DNA of 64,000 nt from Sphingopyxis sp. Root154. GTDB taxonomy: Bacteria > Pseudomonadota > Alphaproteobacteria > Sphingomonadales > Sphingomonadaceae. Below are positions 19,776 to 29,569 of the stretch, one piece after another; within the stretch, counting starts at the first letter, position 1; each line of letters opens with the position of its first letter. Under the pieces are notes generated by a model. That model was given only the letters and a program-made list of their open reading frames with translations, made no database searches and was not told where the DNA came from. The translations under genes were made by a program, and so were the position numbers. The stretch is from the NCBI RefSeq assembly GCF_001427105.1, contig NZ_LMGI01000002.1:248001-312000 (forward strand). Direction: 5' to 3'.

Positions 19776-20657
19776 ATGGCCACGATTTCGACCCTGCCCA
19801 TCCCCGCGCGTTTTCCCGACCCGTTCACCAGCGACCCGCATATTCCCGAACGCGTGATCGGCGAGCGGCGGAGCTATCGCACGGTGTGGGTGAGCGACAT
19901 CCACCTCGGCACGCGCGGGTGCAACGCAGCGATGCTGATCGACTTCTTCGACCATGTCGATTGCGAGACGCTGTACCTCGTCGGCGACATCATCGACGGC
20001 TGGCGGCTCAAGAAGCGCCATTTCTGGCCGCCCGAGCATAATGACGTCGTGTGGCGCGTGCTCAAGCGCGCCAAGCGCGGCACCCGCGTTGTCTATGTCC
20101 CCGGCAACCATGACGAGATGTGCAAGCCGTTCGACGGCTTCGATTTCGGCGGGGTCGAGATTCGCCGCGAGGCGATCCACGAGACCGCCGACGGCCGCAA
20201 ATTGCTCGTCGTCCACGGCGACGAATTCGACGCGGTGATGCTCGCACACCGCTGGCTCGCCTTCGTCGGCGACGCCGCCTACACCGCGCTGATGAAGTGC
20301 AATGTGGTCGTCAACCGCATCCGCAGCGCCTTCGGCCTGCCCTATTGGTCGCTGTCGATGGTCGCCAAGCACAAGGTCAAGAACGCGGTCCAGTTCATCG
20401 GGCGGTACGAGGAAGTCGTCGCCCACGCGGCCCGCTCGCGCGGCGTCGATGGTGTCGTGTGCGGCCACATCCACAGCGCCGAGATGCGCGAGATCGAGGG
20501 TACCGAATATTACAACGACGGTGACTGGGTCGAAGGCTGCACCGCGCTCGTCGAGCATCATGACGGCACGATGGAAATCCTCCACTGGGCCGAGGAAGTC
20601 GCAAGCCGCACCGCGCCGACACCGCTGAAACTGCCCGCCCCGGCGCGTGCCGCATAA
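19776..20657 (+). CDS. LpxH-like metallophosphoesterase
   Basis: A 293-residue calcineurin-fold phosphoesterase related to UDP-2,3-diacylglucosamine diphosphatase, which makes lipid X in lipid A synthesis. The metal motifs are 'VWVSDIHLGTRGCN' (DxH), 'LVGDIIDGWRLKK' (GDxxD), 'YVPGNHDEM' (GNHD), 'VVHGDEFD' and the C-terminal 'VVCGHIHSAEM' (GHxH). The start was set at 'MATIST' because 'acggagtgtgac' gives a ribosome site. Immediately followed by a glycosyltransferase gene, which supports a role in envelope lipid synthesis. The exact substrate could instead be another UDP- or phospho-lipid. Confidence 0.88.
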   Translation: MATISTLPIPARFPDPFTSDPHIPERVIGERRSYRTVWVSDIHLGTRGCNAAMLIDFFDHVDCETLYLVGDIIDGWRLKKRHFWPPEHNDVVWRVLKRAKRGTRVVYVPGNHDEMCKPFDGFDFGGVEIRREAIHETADGRKLLVVHGDEFDAVMLAHRWLAFVGDAAYTALMKCNVVVNRIRSAFGLPYWSLSMVAKHKVKNAVQFIGRYEEVVAHAARSRGVDGVVCGHIHSAEMREIEGTEYYNDGDWVEGCTALVEHHDGTMEILHWAEEVASRTAPTPLKLPAPARAA

Positions 20658-20669
20658 GGATATCGCCGC

Positions 20670-21719
20670 ATGAGGATATTGATCGTCACCGACGCGTGGG
20701 AGCCGCAGGTCAACGGCGTTGTCCGCACATTGCAGGCGACGGTCGGCGAACTGCGCGCCGCAGGGCACGAGGTCGGTATCATCTCGCCCGACCTGTTCCG
20801 GTCGCTCCCCTGCCCCTCCTATCCCGAAATTCGCCTCGCCTTTGCTGGATGGCGCAAGGTCGGGCGGCACATCCGCGCCTTTGGTCCGCAGGCGATCCAC
20901 ATCTCGACCGAGGGCCCGCTCGGCATGGCGGCGCGGCGCTGGTGCCTGACGAATAAATTTCCCTTCACCACCGCCTATCACACGCGCTTTCCCGAATATG
21001 TCGCGGCGCGGCTCCCCGTGTCGCCTGCCTTTGTGTGGCGCTTCATCCGCTGGTTCCACCGCCCGGCGCGGCACATCATGGTCGCGACGCGCAGCCTGGC
21101 GCGCGAGCTGGCCGATCAGGGCCTCCCGCAGACGATGATGTGGGAACGCGGCGTCGATCACGAGCTGTTCCGCCCCGATCGCGCGCCGCACCCGGCCTAT
21201 GCCGGGCTGGCGCGGCCAATCCAGCTGTATGTCGGGCGCGTTGCGGTCGAGAAGAATATCGGCGCCTTCCTCGCGACCGGCCGGCCGGGCACGAAAGTCA
21301 TCGTGGGCGAAGGCCCCGCGCTCGCCGAGTTGAAGGCGCAGCATCCGGACGCCTTGTTCCTCGGCAAGCTGGGCGGCGAAGCGCTGGCCTCAGCCTATTC
21401 GGGCGCCGACGTCTTCGTCTTTCCCAGCCGCACCGACACCTTTGGACTCGTCATCATCGAGGCTATGAGCTGCGGAACCCCGGTGGCCGCCTATCCGGTG
21501 GCGGGCCCGGGCGACATCGTGCGCGATGGCGCGGGCGCACTCGACGAGGAGCTGGGCCGCGCGATCGACACGGCGCTCGCGTGCAACCGTGCCGACGCCG
21601 AAGCGCTCGGCGCGCGGTACAGCTGGGCGAGTTGCACCGCGCAATTCGCGAAGGCGCTGACCTTTGTTCCTTCGGAACCGCCGCGCGACGCGATCGCCGG
21701 CGCGCGCGTCGCGGCCTAG
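20670..21719 (+). CDS. Glycosyltransferase family 4
   Basis: A 349-residue GT-B fold glycosyltransferase. The N-terminus 'RILIVTDAWEPQVNGVVRTL' and the C-terminal 'VFPSRTDTFGLVIIEAMSCG' (the GT4 EX7E region) are diagnostic. This form resembles lipid glycosyltransferases such as alpha-mannosyl or glucuronosyl transferases acting on diacylglycerol. It starts 12 bases after the phosphoesterase gene, an operon that would make a membrane glycolipid. The sugar donor is not identifiable. Its stop overlaps that of the convergent outer-membrane protein gene by 4 bases. Confidence 0.9.
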   Translation: MRILIVTDAWEPQVNGVVRTLQATVGELRAAGHEVGIISPDLFRSLPCPSYPEIRLAFAGWRKVGRHIRAFGPQAIHISTEGPLGMAARRWCLTNKFPFTTAYHTRFPEYVAARLPVSPAFVWRFIRWFHRPARHIMVATRSLARELADQGLPQTMMWERGVDHELFRPDRAPHPAYAGLARPIQLYVGRVAVEKNIGAFLATGRPGTKVIVGEGPALAELKAQHPDALFLGKLGGEALASAYSGADVFVFPSRTDTFGLVIIEAMSCGTPVAAYPVAGPGDIVRDGAGALDEELGRAIDTALACNRADAEALGARYSWASCTAQFAKALTFVPSEPPRDAIAGARVAA

Positions 21720-24172
21720 AAGGTCTTGCGCCACTCCAGCTCGATATAGCGGCCCAGGGGGTCGATATAGCCCGGCTGATAGTTGAGCGGCACGCGACCG
21801 TTTGCATCGGTGATTTTGCGCTGGGCGTCGAAGACATTGTCGACCGACAGGCGCAGGCGCGATCCCTTGAGGAACGGCAGCTTCTCGGTCAGCTTCGCCT
21901 TCTGGTTCAGGTCGACGAAGAAGCGCAGGTTGAAGGTGGCAAGGTCGCCGAACTTCAGGTCGCCCGCGGTGCCGCCGGTGACCGTGCTGCCGCTGTCATA
22001 TTTGGCGCTGAGCCGGACGCCCATGCCCTTGTTGAACAGACCGCCGTCGAGTTCGAACAGGTGGCGGTTGCTGCCGCCGCCGCTGCCCGTCGCCGAGCCA
22101 TTGAGCAGGTCGAGTTCGGGCACGCCCGGACGGATCAGGACTTTGTCGGTCAGCTTGATCGTGTGATAGAGCGACACTTGCCAACGCCCGCCCTGCGGTC
22201 CGCCAAACATCCCGCCGGGACCACCGCGGCCGCCGCGGCCGCCCATGCGCGGACCACCGCCGCCACGCCGACGCCCCTCACCGGCGCCCGATCCGCCGCC
22301 TTCGCGAGCGCCCGCACCTTCGGGACGTCCGCCGCCGGGGCCACCCGCGCCGGGGCCGCGCTGCTCCTGCTGGCCGAAACTCTTGCCGAAATTGAGGCCC
22401 CAGCGGATCTGCGAATTTTCGGACCGGTCGAAGTTGACCGGCCGCTGGTCGAGCGCGAGCAGCACGCCGTTCGCGTCGCGCGTGACACGGTCGGGGAAGG
22501 CGGCCTCGATCTCGGGGGTCAGCAAGGGCAGGCTGTTCGCGGTGTCATAGCTTTTATTGCTGTTGTAATTGACCGAGACATTCAGCCCTTCGAGCATCGG
22601 CGGCGACCAGTTGAGCCCGAGCTTCAAATCGCGGCGCTGTTCGGCGAGCAGGAACGGGTTGCCGCCCGTCGTCGTCGTGATCTGCACCGTTTGGCCGGTC
22701 GCAAAGTCGTAATAGGTCACCGCGGGGGTCACCAGCGGCGCGGCGCCGAGCTGCTGGATGCCTGGCGCCGCCTCGTCCTGGTTAAAACTGGCGATCAGAG
22801 ACAAATTGTCGGTCACGCCCCAGTTGAGGTTCGCGCCCCAGCTTTTGAGCGCGTCGAAGTCGCTGGGATTCTGCACCTGCCCGCTCAGTGTCAGCGAGAC
22901 GCGGCCGATGTTGCCGACCTCATATTCCGGATCGAGCAGCGGCACGGTAAGCGAGCCGAACACGCCTGGCAGGTCGCGCGCGAGGTCGGTCGTGGTAATG
23001 CCGTTGGCATTGTCCGACCGGCTGTCAAAGCGCAGCCCCGAATAGCTGCCGGTCATCGAAAGGCGGATCGGACCGGCCCAGCCGTCGGTCACCGTGCCCG
23101 ACAGGTTGGCGTTGCCGCCGAACGTCTGCTGGCTGCTCTCGAACCGGTCGCGGGTTCCGCTGATGCGGTCGGTGAAGGTTAGCTGGTCGGCGTCGGCATA
23201 ATTACTCGACAGCGACCAGCGCCAGTCGCCGAGCATGCCGTTGACGCTGGCGGTGGTGGTGAGGTTGCGGCTGCGGCTGTCGCGTTCGAGCGGATCGTCG
23301 ACGCCGCCGACCCCGGGGCCAAGCAGCGACAGGCTGTCAGTCTGGTCGAAGCGGACGTTGATCGACGCGTCGGTCAGCTTGTTCAGGCTGCGCTGGATCG
23401 TCGCGTCGATCGAATATTCGTCCGATGCGCCAAGCAGGCTGCGCGCCCGGGCCTCGGCCGCTTGTGCCGGATCGTCATAATCGAAGTTCCGCTCGCTTTC
23501 GAGCAGCATCGATTTATGGTCCCAGCCGGCGTTGACGTTGAGGCGCCCATTTTCGCCGATCATCAGGAAGCTTGGCTGAAGTTCGCTCTGGAAACGGCCG
23601 CCCTGCGTCGGGATGCCGCCCTCGCCCTCGATCGCGACCTGGCGGAAATTGGGCTTGAGCACCATGTTGACGACGCGCTCGTCGGCCGAATAGCCATATT
23701 GCAGCGCGACTTCCTCGGGGAACACCTCGACCTTGGCGATCGCTTCGGGCGGCAGATTGCGCACCTCGCCGAAGCCGCCGATGCGGCGGCCGTTGACGAG
23801 GATGATCGGCCGCCCGCCCCCGCGCCCGCGGCCCGAGCGCGTCTGCGGCGCGAGCGCGTCGAGCAATTCGGAGACGTTCGACACGCCGTAGCTCGCGATC
23901 GCCGCCTCATCGAGTTCGGCCTCGGCCTTGATGTCAGTGTCGAGCTGGCCGGCGAGGCGCGGCGCGGTGACGACGATCTCGTCCTCGCTGTAATCGTCAT
24001 AGGCATCCTCGACCGTTTCGGGCGCGGCCGGGGCAGACTCGGCCGGCTGTTCGGCGACCGCGGCGGCGGCCGGCGGACCGATCGGCGCCTCCGCCATCGC
24101 GGGCAGCGCGAACGAGGCGCCTGCGGCGAGCAGGGCGGCACGTGCGGAAATGGTCAGGCGGATGTTATTCAT
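21716..24172 (-). CDS. TonB-dependent-receptor-like outer membrane protein with Gly/Arg-rich insert
   Basis: An 818-residue outer-membrane protein with a signal peptide, a plug-like domain ('ASYGVSNVSELLDALAPQTR' and 'ILVNGRRIGGFGEVRNLPPEA') and a beta-barrel ending in 'LGRYIELEWRKTF' (aromatic C-terminus). The 'EDEIVVTAPR' segment before the plug is the usual position for a TonB box. An insert of roughly residues 598-660 is composed of Gly, Arg and Pro with repeats such as 'GGPGGGRPEGAGAREGGG' and 'RRRGGGGPRMGGRGGRGG'. The plug and barrel resemble the sphingomonad TonB-receptor family; the insert is atypical. Ligand unknown. Confidence 0.82.
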   Translation of the reverse strand: MNNIRLTISARAALLAAGASFALPAMAEAPIGPPAAAAVAEQPAESAPAAPETVEDAYDDYSEDEIVVTAPRLAGQLDTDIKAEAELDEAAIASYGVSNVSELLDALAPQTRSGRGRGGGRPIILVNGRRIGGFGEVRNLPPEAIAKVEVFPEEVALQYGYSADERVVNMVLKPNFRQVAIEGEGGIPTQGGRFQSELQPSFLMIGENGRLNVNAGWDHKSMLLESERNFDYDDPAQAAEARARSLLGASDEYSIDATIQRSLNKLTDASINVRFDQTDSLSLLGPGVGGVDDPLERDSRSRNLTTTASVNGMLGDWRWSLSSNYADADQLTFTDRISGTRDRFESSQQTFGGNANLSGTVTDGWAGPIRLSMTGSYSGLRFDSRSDNANGITTTDLARDLPGVFGSLTVPLLDPEYEVGNIGRVSLTLSGQVQNPSDFDALKSWGANLNWGVTDNLSLIASFNQDEAAPGIQQLGAAPLVTPAVTYYDFATGQTVQITTTTGGNPFLLAEQRRDLKLGLNWSPPMLEGLNVSVNYNSNKSYDTANSLPLLTPEIEAAFPDRVTRDANGVLLALDQRPVNFDRSENSQIRWGLNFGKSFGQQEQRGPGAGGPGGGRPEGAGAREGGGSGAGEGRRRGGGGPRMGGRGGRGGPGGMFGGPQGGRWQVSLYHTIKLTDKVLIRPGVPELDLLNGSATGSGGGSNRHLFELDGGLFNKGMGVRLSAKYDSGSTVTGGTAGDLKFGDLATFNLRFFVDLNQKAKLTEKLPFLKGSRLRLSVDNVFDAQRKITDANGRVPLNYQPGYIDPLGRYIELEWRKTF

Positions 24173-24369
24173 GGGGGAGAACCTTTGTTTCTTTTCTGTC
24201 TTCGTTTTTTCTTCGCATGAGAGCGCTTAACGCCCGCTGACGCCGCGCTTTGCTCGCGGTTCATTTATGTCGCGCAATTGTCGCAACAATGTGTCGAGGC
24301 TATGCCGGTTCGACCGATGATCCATATCGACCGCTGGACAGCATGGACCTTCGCCCTTATCGGCCACCC

Positions 24370-25956
24370 ATGCCGACTCCAGACTCTTCCGCTCCGCCCG
24401 AATCCATCCTGATCGTCGATTTCGGCAGCCAGGTGACCCAGCTCATCGCCCGCCGCGTCCGCGAAGCCGGCGTGTATAGCGAGATCGTCCCGTTCAGCGC
24501 TGCCGAGGCCGCGCTCGAACGAATGAAGCCGAAGGGCGTGATCTTGTCAGGCTCGCCCGCATCGGTCCCCGCGGCGGGGAGCCCCCGCGCACCGCAATCG
24601 ATCTTCGACAGCGGCCTGCCGATCCTCGGCATCTGTTATGGGCAGCAGGTGATGAGCCAGCAACTTGGCGGACAGGTCGAACCCGGCGGCACCGATGGCG
24701 AACGCGACGGCGAATTCGGCCGCGCCTTCCTGACCGTTACCGAGCCCTGCGTGCTGTTCGACGGCCTGTGGGAGGTCGGCGAGCGCCATCAGGTGTGGAT
24801 GAGCCACGGCGACCGCGTGACCAAATTCGCCCCGGGCTTCCGCATCGTCGCAATCAGCGACGGCGCGCCCTTCGCGCTCATCGCCGATGACGAGCGCCGC
24901 TATTACGGCACGCAGTTCCACCCCGAGGTCGTTCACACGCCCGATGGCGCCAAGCTGATCGCTAATTTCGTCCGCCACGTCTGCGGCTGCAGCGGCGAAT
25001 GGACGATGGCCGAATTCCGCGCGACGAAAATTGCCGAAATCCGCGCGCAGGTCGGCGACCAGCGCGTGCTGTGCGGCCTGTCTGGCGGCGTCGACAGCGC
25101 GGTCGCCGCGGTGCTGATCCACGAGGCGATCGGCGAGCAGCTCACCTGCGTCTTTGTCGACCACGGTCTGCTGCGCATGAACGAGCGCGAGCAGGTCGAG
25201 CGGCTGTTCCGCGACCATTACAATATCCCGCTCGTCGTCGTCGACGCCGAGGAACGCTTCATGAGCGGCCTTGCCGGCGTCACCGACCCCGAAAAGAAAC
25301 GAAAGTTCATCGGCGGCGAATTCATCAACGTGTTCGAGGAAGAAGCGAAGAAGATCGGCGGCGCCGATTTCCTCGCACAGGGGACACTTTATCCCGACGT
25401 GATTGAAAGCGTTAGCTTCACTGGCGGTCCGAGTGTCACGATCAAGAGCCACCACAATGTCGGCGGCCTTCCCGAGCGCATGAACATGAAGCTCGTCGAA
25501 CCGCTGCGCGAGCTGTTCAAGGACGAAGTGCGCCTCCTCGGCAAGGAACTCGGCCTTCCCGACATTTTCGTCGGCCGCCATCCCTTCCCCGGCCCCGGCC
25601 TCGCGATCCGCATTCCGGGCGAAGTGTCAAAGGAACGCTGCGACATCCTCCGCAAGGCCGATGCCGTCTATCTGGAAGAGATCCGCAATGCGGGGCTCTA
25701 TGATGCGATCTGGCAGGCGTTCGCGGTGCTGCTGCCCGTCAAGACTGTCGGCGTGATGGGCGACGGGCGTACTTACGACCATGTCTGCGCGCTCCGCGCC
25801 GTGACCTCGACCGACGGTATGACGGCGGACATCTATCCGTTCGACGCGAGTTTCCTCAGCCGCTGCGCGACGCGCATCATCAACGAGGTGCAGGGCATCA
25901 ACCGCGTGGTGTACGACTATACGTCGAAACCGCCGGGCACGATCGAGTGGGAATGA
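24370..25956 (+). CDS. guaA: GMP synthase (glutamine-hydrolysing)
   Basis: A 528-residue enzyme that aminates XMP to GMP using glutamine. Glutaminase: Cys in '[14 protein letters not shown]', His-Glu in '[11 protein letters not shown]'. The ATP pyrophosphatase P-loop is '[15 protein letters not shown]'. The C-terminus '[17 protein letters not shown]' is complete and canonical. Of the in-frame ATGs (24250, 24343, 24370), the last gives the usual length. The end of guaA is a known integration site for some genomic islands; an island does begin downstream, but see the region entry. Confidence 0.97.
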   Translation: MPTPDSSAPPESILIVDFGSQVTQLIARRVREAGVYSEIVPFSAAEAALERMKPKGVILSGSPASVPAAGSPRAPQSIFDSGLPILGICYGQQVMSQQLGGQVEPGGTDGERDGEFGRAFLTVTEPCVLFDGLWEVGERHQVWMSHGDRVTKFAPGFRIVAISDGAPFALIADDERRYYGTQFHPEVVHTPDGAKLIANFVRHVCGCSGEWTMAEFRATKIAEIRAQVGDQRVLCGLSGGVDSAVAAVLIHEAIGEQLTCVFVDHGLLRMNEREQVERLFRDHYNIPLVVVDAEERFMSGLAGVTDPEKKRKFIGGEFINVFEEEAKKIGGADFLAQGTLYPDVIESVSFTGGPSVTIKSHHNVGGLPERMNMKLVEPLRELFKDEVRLLGKELGLPDIFVGRHPFPGPGLAIRIPGEVSKERCDILRKADAVYLEEIRNAGLYDAIWQAFAVLLPVKTVGVMGDGRTYDHVCALRAVTSTDGMTADIYPFDASFLSRCATRIINEVQGINRVVYDYTSKPPGTIEWE

Positions 25957-26609
25957 AAGAATCGTGAATTTTCTGCAAATTATCGTTTATTTACAGATAT
26001 TTACGAACCACACCGGAAATCATAAATTCCACATCATCAACGAGACCTAACTCGTTGAAATCTACGTCTATCAAGTCAAATGCCGAATTCATAGCGATAC
26101 AATTTGACGGTGTTTTTGACGGTGTTTTGGGCCCGATTTTCCGTCAAAGTATCGGATCGGGCAGCACGGACTCCCCTGACGGTGTTTTTGTTGAAACTAA
26201 GCACCTGATAAAATTGTCTATTTCGGCAATCACGACTGTCGCCCGAATGGACTTCTCGCTAATTGACCGTCATTGGCCGATTACGGACCGGCAGGTTTTC
26301 GGCAGCATAAGGATATAGCTGCCGTTCCCTCGCCACGCTTGTAAGGCGAACAGCCCTCACATGAGGGGCGTTCCGAAGGGAATCACGCGGTCGAAACTTG
26401 TCGCTTGTCACTGGCAACTCGGCTGTACAATCGATTACTTGTTGGGACATTTGATACCGTCAGACCATCTATAGGTATAAAGCATTGTCGACCGACAGCT
26501 TATTCGTTCACCGTGCAGGACGATGCAGAGCTTCGATCATCCCGACCTCAATCGTCAAAAAAACTGGCGAGGCCGTTTTCCGCTTCCGCCGCAAGCAAAA
26601 TCGGCGGGC
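25957..26609. other. AT-richer gene-poor left edge of the accessory island
   Basis: About 650 bases between guaA and the SMC-like gene with lower GC than either neighbour. It holds only short open frames; the longest (26055-26318) lacks a ribosome site and shows no recognisable domain. The region is marked by three copies of 'gacggtgttttt' (26105-26189) and looks like the scar of an integration or deletion. I looked for a copy of the tRNA-Tyr 3' end here as the second attachment site and did not see one. Confidence 0.6.
26105..26189 (+). repeat. Three direct copies of a 12-base T-tailed motif
   Basis: 'tgacggtgttttt' occurs at 26105-26117, overlaps a second copy at 26117-26128 (one T fewer) and recurs at 26177-26189. 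The copies are all on the plus strand, in the low-GC island edge. Such clustered repeats can be recombinase or replication-protein arm sites. No adjacent integrase gene was found. Confidence 0.6.
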
Positions 26610-29024
26610 TCAAGCTACCAATCGGTCGGGCTCGAAACCAAGCACGTTTGTCGAATATTCGGTCGAGCCTTCGGGCGACTTGCTGATCTCGACAGTAATG
26701 AGCTTGTCGCCAGGAAAGGCCGGACTTAATTCGAGCGTCAGATAATCGAACAGTTGCCGTTCGTGGATCGCGATAATGATCTGGCGATCTTCGCGCTTCG
26801 CCAGCGTTCGCAACAATGCGGCGAACTGTGCGACATGTAGTTCGTCCATCGACTGAACAGGGTCATCCAACACCAGCCATGGCAGGTCGGGATTGACCGA
26901 CAGGTGGAGGGCCAGGAACAGGGTCAGTGCGGCGGTGTTGAGGTTGCCCGCGCTCAGCATAGCGCCAGGACGGCCATATGTGCCGCCTTCCCGATGCACG
27001 GTTTCCAACAGGGCAGAAATTGGATCGCCATCCTTCGATGGCAAGACGAATGCAGGTACAAAGGGCTCGTTGGGCGCGAGCCGGACGAAGAGATCGCGCC
27101 AGATCATATTGAGCCGGTCGTTGAACACCCGGCCGACGATCGCGGTCCGCGCCTCGTTAGCGGCAACGCGCAGGCGGTTGGCCATCTCGCGTTCGGTGCG
27201 CACGACACGCTGGGCTGCCGTCAGCCGCTCGAGCCGCTGCCTGCGGTCGACATTCTCCGCGTCGCGCCGTGTCTTTTCAAGCTGCCGGGACTGAATATCG
27301 AGAATGATTTGCGCTGCGGACTGGCGATCTTCGGCCTGCTTCCTAGCAGTGTCGCGAGCAGCCTCTACTGCGGTCAGCAAGCGCACGAGCACGTCCTGTG
27401 TGGGTTCGGCGTCGGTGACATCGATCGCGCCGATTGTGACCGCTAGATTCGTAAGCGCCGCGCGGATTTCGCCGCCGGTCGAATCGCGGAACCGGGCCTG
27501 ACCGGTCCGGCTAGCGGCTGCGGCATGGATATCACGAAGCTCCTTCCCTTGCCCCGCTGCCCCAGCCAGTTCGGCAAGTTCGGGTCTGGCCGTACGCAAG
27601 GTCGCAAGCCGCTGCTGATGGCCGGTGAGATCGGTCTGGGGCAGGGCGCGAGCTTGGTCGGCGCTACGTGCGCGCTCGGCTTGCGCGATCTGATCCTGCA
27701 CCTGCTTGCGTTCGGTGATGAGTTCGTTAAGCCGCTCGGACCTGCCGACGAGCCGCGCAATCTCCTCCGTGACATGCGTCTTCAGATTGGCTCCGGGGAC
27801 TTCGCTGAAGTCGCGGTGGCAGACTGGGCAAGTGTCGTCATGGATATGGGGTAGTAGCGCGGCGAGCGCCTGACCCAAACCCGCGGTGTCTCCGGCGACG
27901 TGCTCGACCTGCGTATCCAATACCGTTAGCCGGGCGCGATGCTGCCGCAGTTGCTGATCGGTGGCAGTAAGCGCCTGGGTCGAAGTCGCGGATGTGGCCA
28001 CCAGTCCTTCTAGCCTAGCGATCTCGCGAATGACGAGCGCGAGTGCCGCGTTACGCGCTTCTTCCGGATCATTCTGGTCGGGGTCGGGAACATCGGGAAA
28101 GATCGGCCGCAGCGTGGTAATGGCGTCTGCGAGCCGCTTGCCCGGACCTTGGCGATGTCGCGTCAGCGCGTCGGCTGCTTCCGCTTCAGCACGCTCAAGT
28201 GCGGCAATGCTCAAAGCATCGTCATCGGTCGCGAGCTGCGACCATTGATGCTGCAGGCTGACGACGCTGTTCACCCGCGCCACCTCCCGCGCCAACGCTT
28301 CACTACTGTCGACGACCGCGAGCAGATTAGCGGCGGCGACCAGATCGTCCGGAAGCTCGAGCGATACACGAAGCGGCGCGAGCTGATCCTGCAGTTCCGC
28401 GATTTCTGCAGCCTCGCGCTTGTCGAGCGCGGTAACCTCGTGCAGCTCACCTTCGAGACGGCCCTGAAGATTGTCTGCCCGGTCGAAATCGCTGCTGAGT
28501 TTTGCCATCCGGCGCTTATCGCCGGCGGCATGCAGACCGTCGATCAAGGACTCGAGCTGGTCGAGGCCCAGCAGGCTCTTTACGAAGTTCGTGAGTGGCG
28601 TGTTGGTAGGATCGCGCGAAGCAGGCGACTGATAGATGTCGAGCAGGCGCCCGAGAGTCGATTGCGACAGGTAGCAGCGATCTGAATAGAAGGTTTCATG
28701 ATCCCGCCCGAGCAGCGGCCGACCGTCGATGACGCCCTTGCGTACCGAGATGCTCGTCTCAGGCCGCAAGCCTCCGGACACTTTGAGGCTTATCTCTGCC
28801 ACCTCGGCGTGGCGGTTGACGAGGTGCGCCTGCACATTATCGTCGCTTCGGCGCAGCGCGGCAACATCGCCAGTTAGAGCGATCTCTAGCGCGGTAGCGA
28901 TGCTCGTTTTGCCGGCGCCGTTCGGACCGTGAATAAGTACGATCGGAGCGTCGAGCGGGACAGAGATAGTCCCGCGAATGCTGCGGAAATTGGTTACGAC
29001 CAGTTCGGTGAGCATCCCACTCAT
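26610..29024 (-). CDS. SMC/Rad50-like ATPase with zinc hook, LmuB of a Lamassu-type system
   Basis: An 804-residue structural-maintenance-of-chromosomes-type ATPase. Walker A 'IHGPNGAGKTSIA' is at residues 31-43, coiled-coil arms flank a zinc hook 'CPVCHRDF' at residues 399-406, the ABC signature 'LSAGNLNTAAL' is near residue 690 and Walker B 'LVLDDPVQSMD' near 717. It is the last gene of a three-gene operon with 4-base overlaps (ATGA/GTGA): SIR2 effector, small protein, SMC. This is the layout of Lamassu (LmuA-LmuC-LmuB), in which the ATPase would sense foreign DNA ends or replication structures and release the effector. Alternatives are RecN/SbcC-type repair; the partner genes argue against it. 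Confidence 0.85.
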   Translation of the reverse strand: MSGMLTELVVTNFRSIRGTISVPLDAPIVLIHGPNGAGKTSIATALEIALTGDVAALRRSDDNVQAHLVNRHAEVAEISLKVSGGLRPETSISVRKGVIDGRPLLGRDHETFYSDRCYLSQSTLGRLLDIYQSPASRDPTNTPLTNFVKSLLGLDQLESLIDGLHAAGDKRRMAKLSSDFDRADNLQGRLEGELHEVTALDKREAAEIAELQDQLAPLRVSLELPDDLVAAANLLAVVDSSEALAREVARVNSVVSLQHQWSQLATDDDALSIAALERAEAEAADALTRHRQGPGKRLADAITTLRPIFPDVPDPDQNDPEEARNAALALVIREIARLEGLVATSATSTQALTATDQQLRQHRARLTVLDTQVEHVAGDTAGLGQALAALLPHIHDDTCPVCHRDFSEVPGANLKTHVTEEIARLVGRSERLNELITERKQVQDQIAQAERARSADQARALPQTDLTGHQQRLATLRTARPELAELAGAAGQGKELRDIHAAAASRTGQARFRDSTGGEIRAALTNLAVTIGAIDVTDAEPTQDVLVRLLTAVEAARDTARKQAEDRQSAAQIILDIQSRQLEKTRRDAENVDRRQRLERLTAAQRVVRTEREMANRLRVAANEARTAIVGRVFNDRLNMIWRDLFVRLAPNEPFVPAFVLPSKDGDPISALLETVHREGGTYGRPGAMLSAGNLNTAALTLFLALHLSVNPDLPWLVLDDPVQSMDELHVAQFAALLRTLAKREDRQIIIAIHERQLFDYLTLELSPAFPGDKLITVEISKSPEGSTEYSTNVLGFEPDRLVA

Positions 29025-29569
29025 GACAGACCGTCCGACAGGGCACGATCGATTCGGCGGCGCAATTCGTGGCGGACCCCGGCCTCGCCCTGCTCGGCGG
29101 CGGCGAGGTACGTCGCGGCGACCCGAGTGGTGTTGGCGGGCAGGCGCTTGCGCACCTCGCTGCCCCAGTCGCCCTGGAGCTCAATGGTTGTGGGCAATTC
29201 GAGCGGCAACAGCACGGCAAGACTGTCGCGAAGTTGGGCGTCATCGGAGGTGGCGCTGACTGTAAGTAAACGGCAAACCTGCGACAGGCTTTCGGCGACA
29301 TCGGCATCGATCCGCTGACCGACCAGTACGAGTGTCAGGGTACGGCGGGAGCCCAAAACATCGAGCGACCGTCCGAACGCAAGCAGTTCGCGGCGCAGAC
29401 GCTCGATGGAGCCGACCGTGGTGTCTTGCAGGATGACAAGGTTGAGGGTCTTGTCGGCGGTGAGGACGGCGTCGAATTTGAAGGTGGCCGAGCCGATGCC
29501 GAACGGCTGCTGGGCGTCCCGGAAGCCCTTGGTCTTGAGTAAATCGATTACGCGGTCGAGCGGAGTCAC
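29021..29569 (-). CDS. Small middle component, LmuC-like
   Basis: A 182-residue protein encoded between the SIR2 and SMC genes, overlapping both by 4 bases (GTG start in the SIR2 stop, stop in the SMC start). It contains no obvious catalytic motif: 'FKFDAVLTADKTLNLVILQDT' reads as a beta-alpha core and the rest is helical. Position and size fit the accessory LmuC subunit, which in Lamassu systems is thought to bridge the ATPase and effector. Sequence alone would not identify it. Confidence 0.65.
   Translation of the reverse strand: MTPLDRVIDLLKTKGFRDAQQPFGIGSATFKFDAVLTADKTLNLVILQDTTVGSIERLRRELLAFGRSLDVLGSRRTLTLVLVGQRIDADVAESLSQVCRLLTVSATSDDAQLRDSLAVLLPLELPTTIELQGDWGSEVRKRLPANTTRVAATYLAAAEQGEAGVRHELRRRIDRALSDGLS

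Noticed and set aside
21035-23182. A 715-residue plus-strand frame across the outer-membrane receptor gene
   Set aside because: Antisense of the TonB-receptor-like gene, with Arg/Ala/Gly-rich composition and no recognisable domain.
26055-26318. An 87-residue frame at the island edge as a truncated integrase
   Set aside because: It has no integrase motif or ribosome site; the repeated 'GVFDGV' reflects the direct DNA repeat.
24250-26400. guaA 3' end as the attachment site for this island's integrase
   Set aside because: The integrase lies next to tRNA-Tyr, not guaA, and no guaA-end duplicate is present near 50460; no second integrase gene adjoins guaA.
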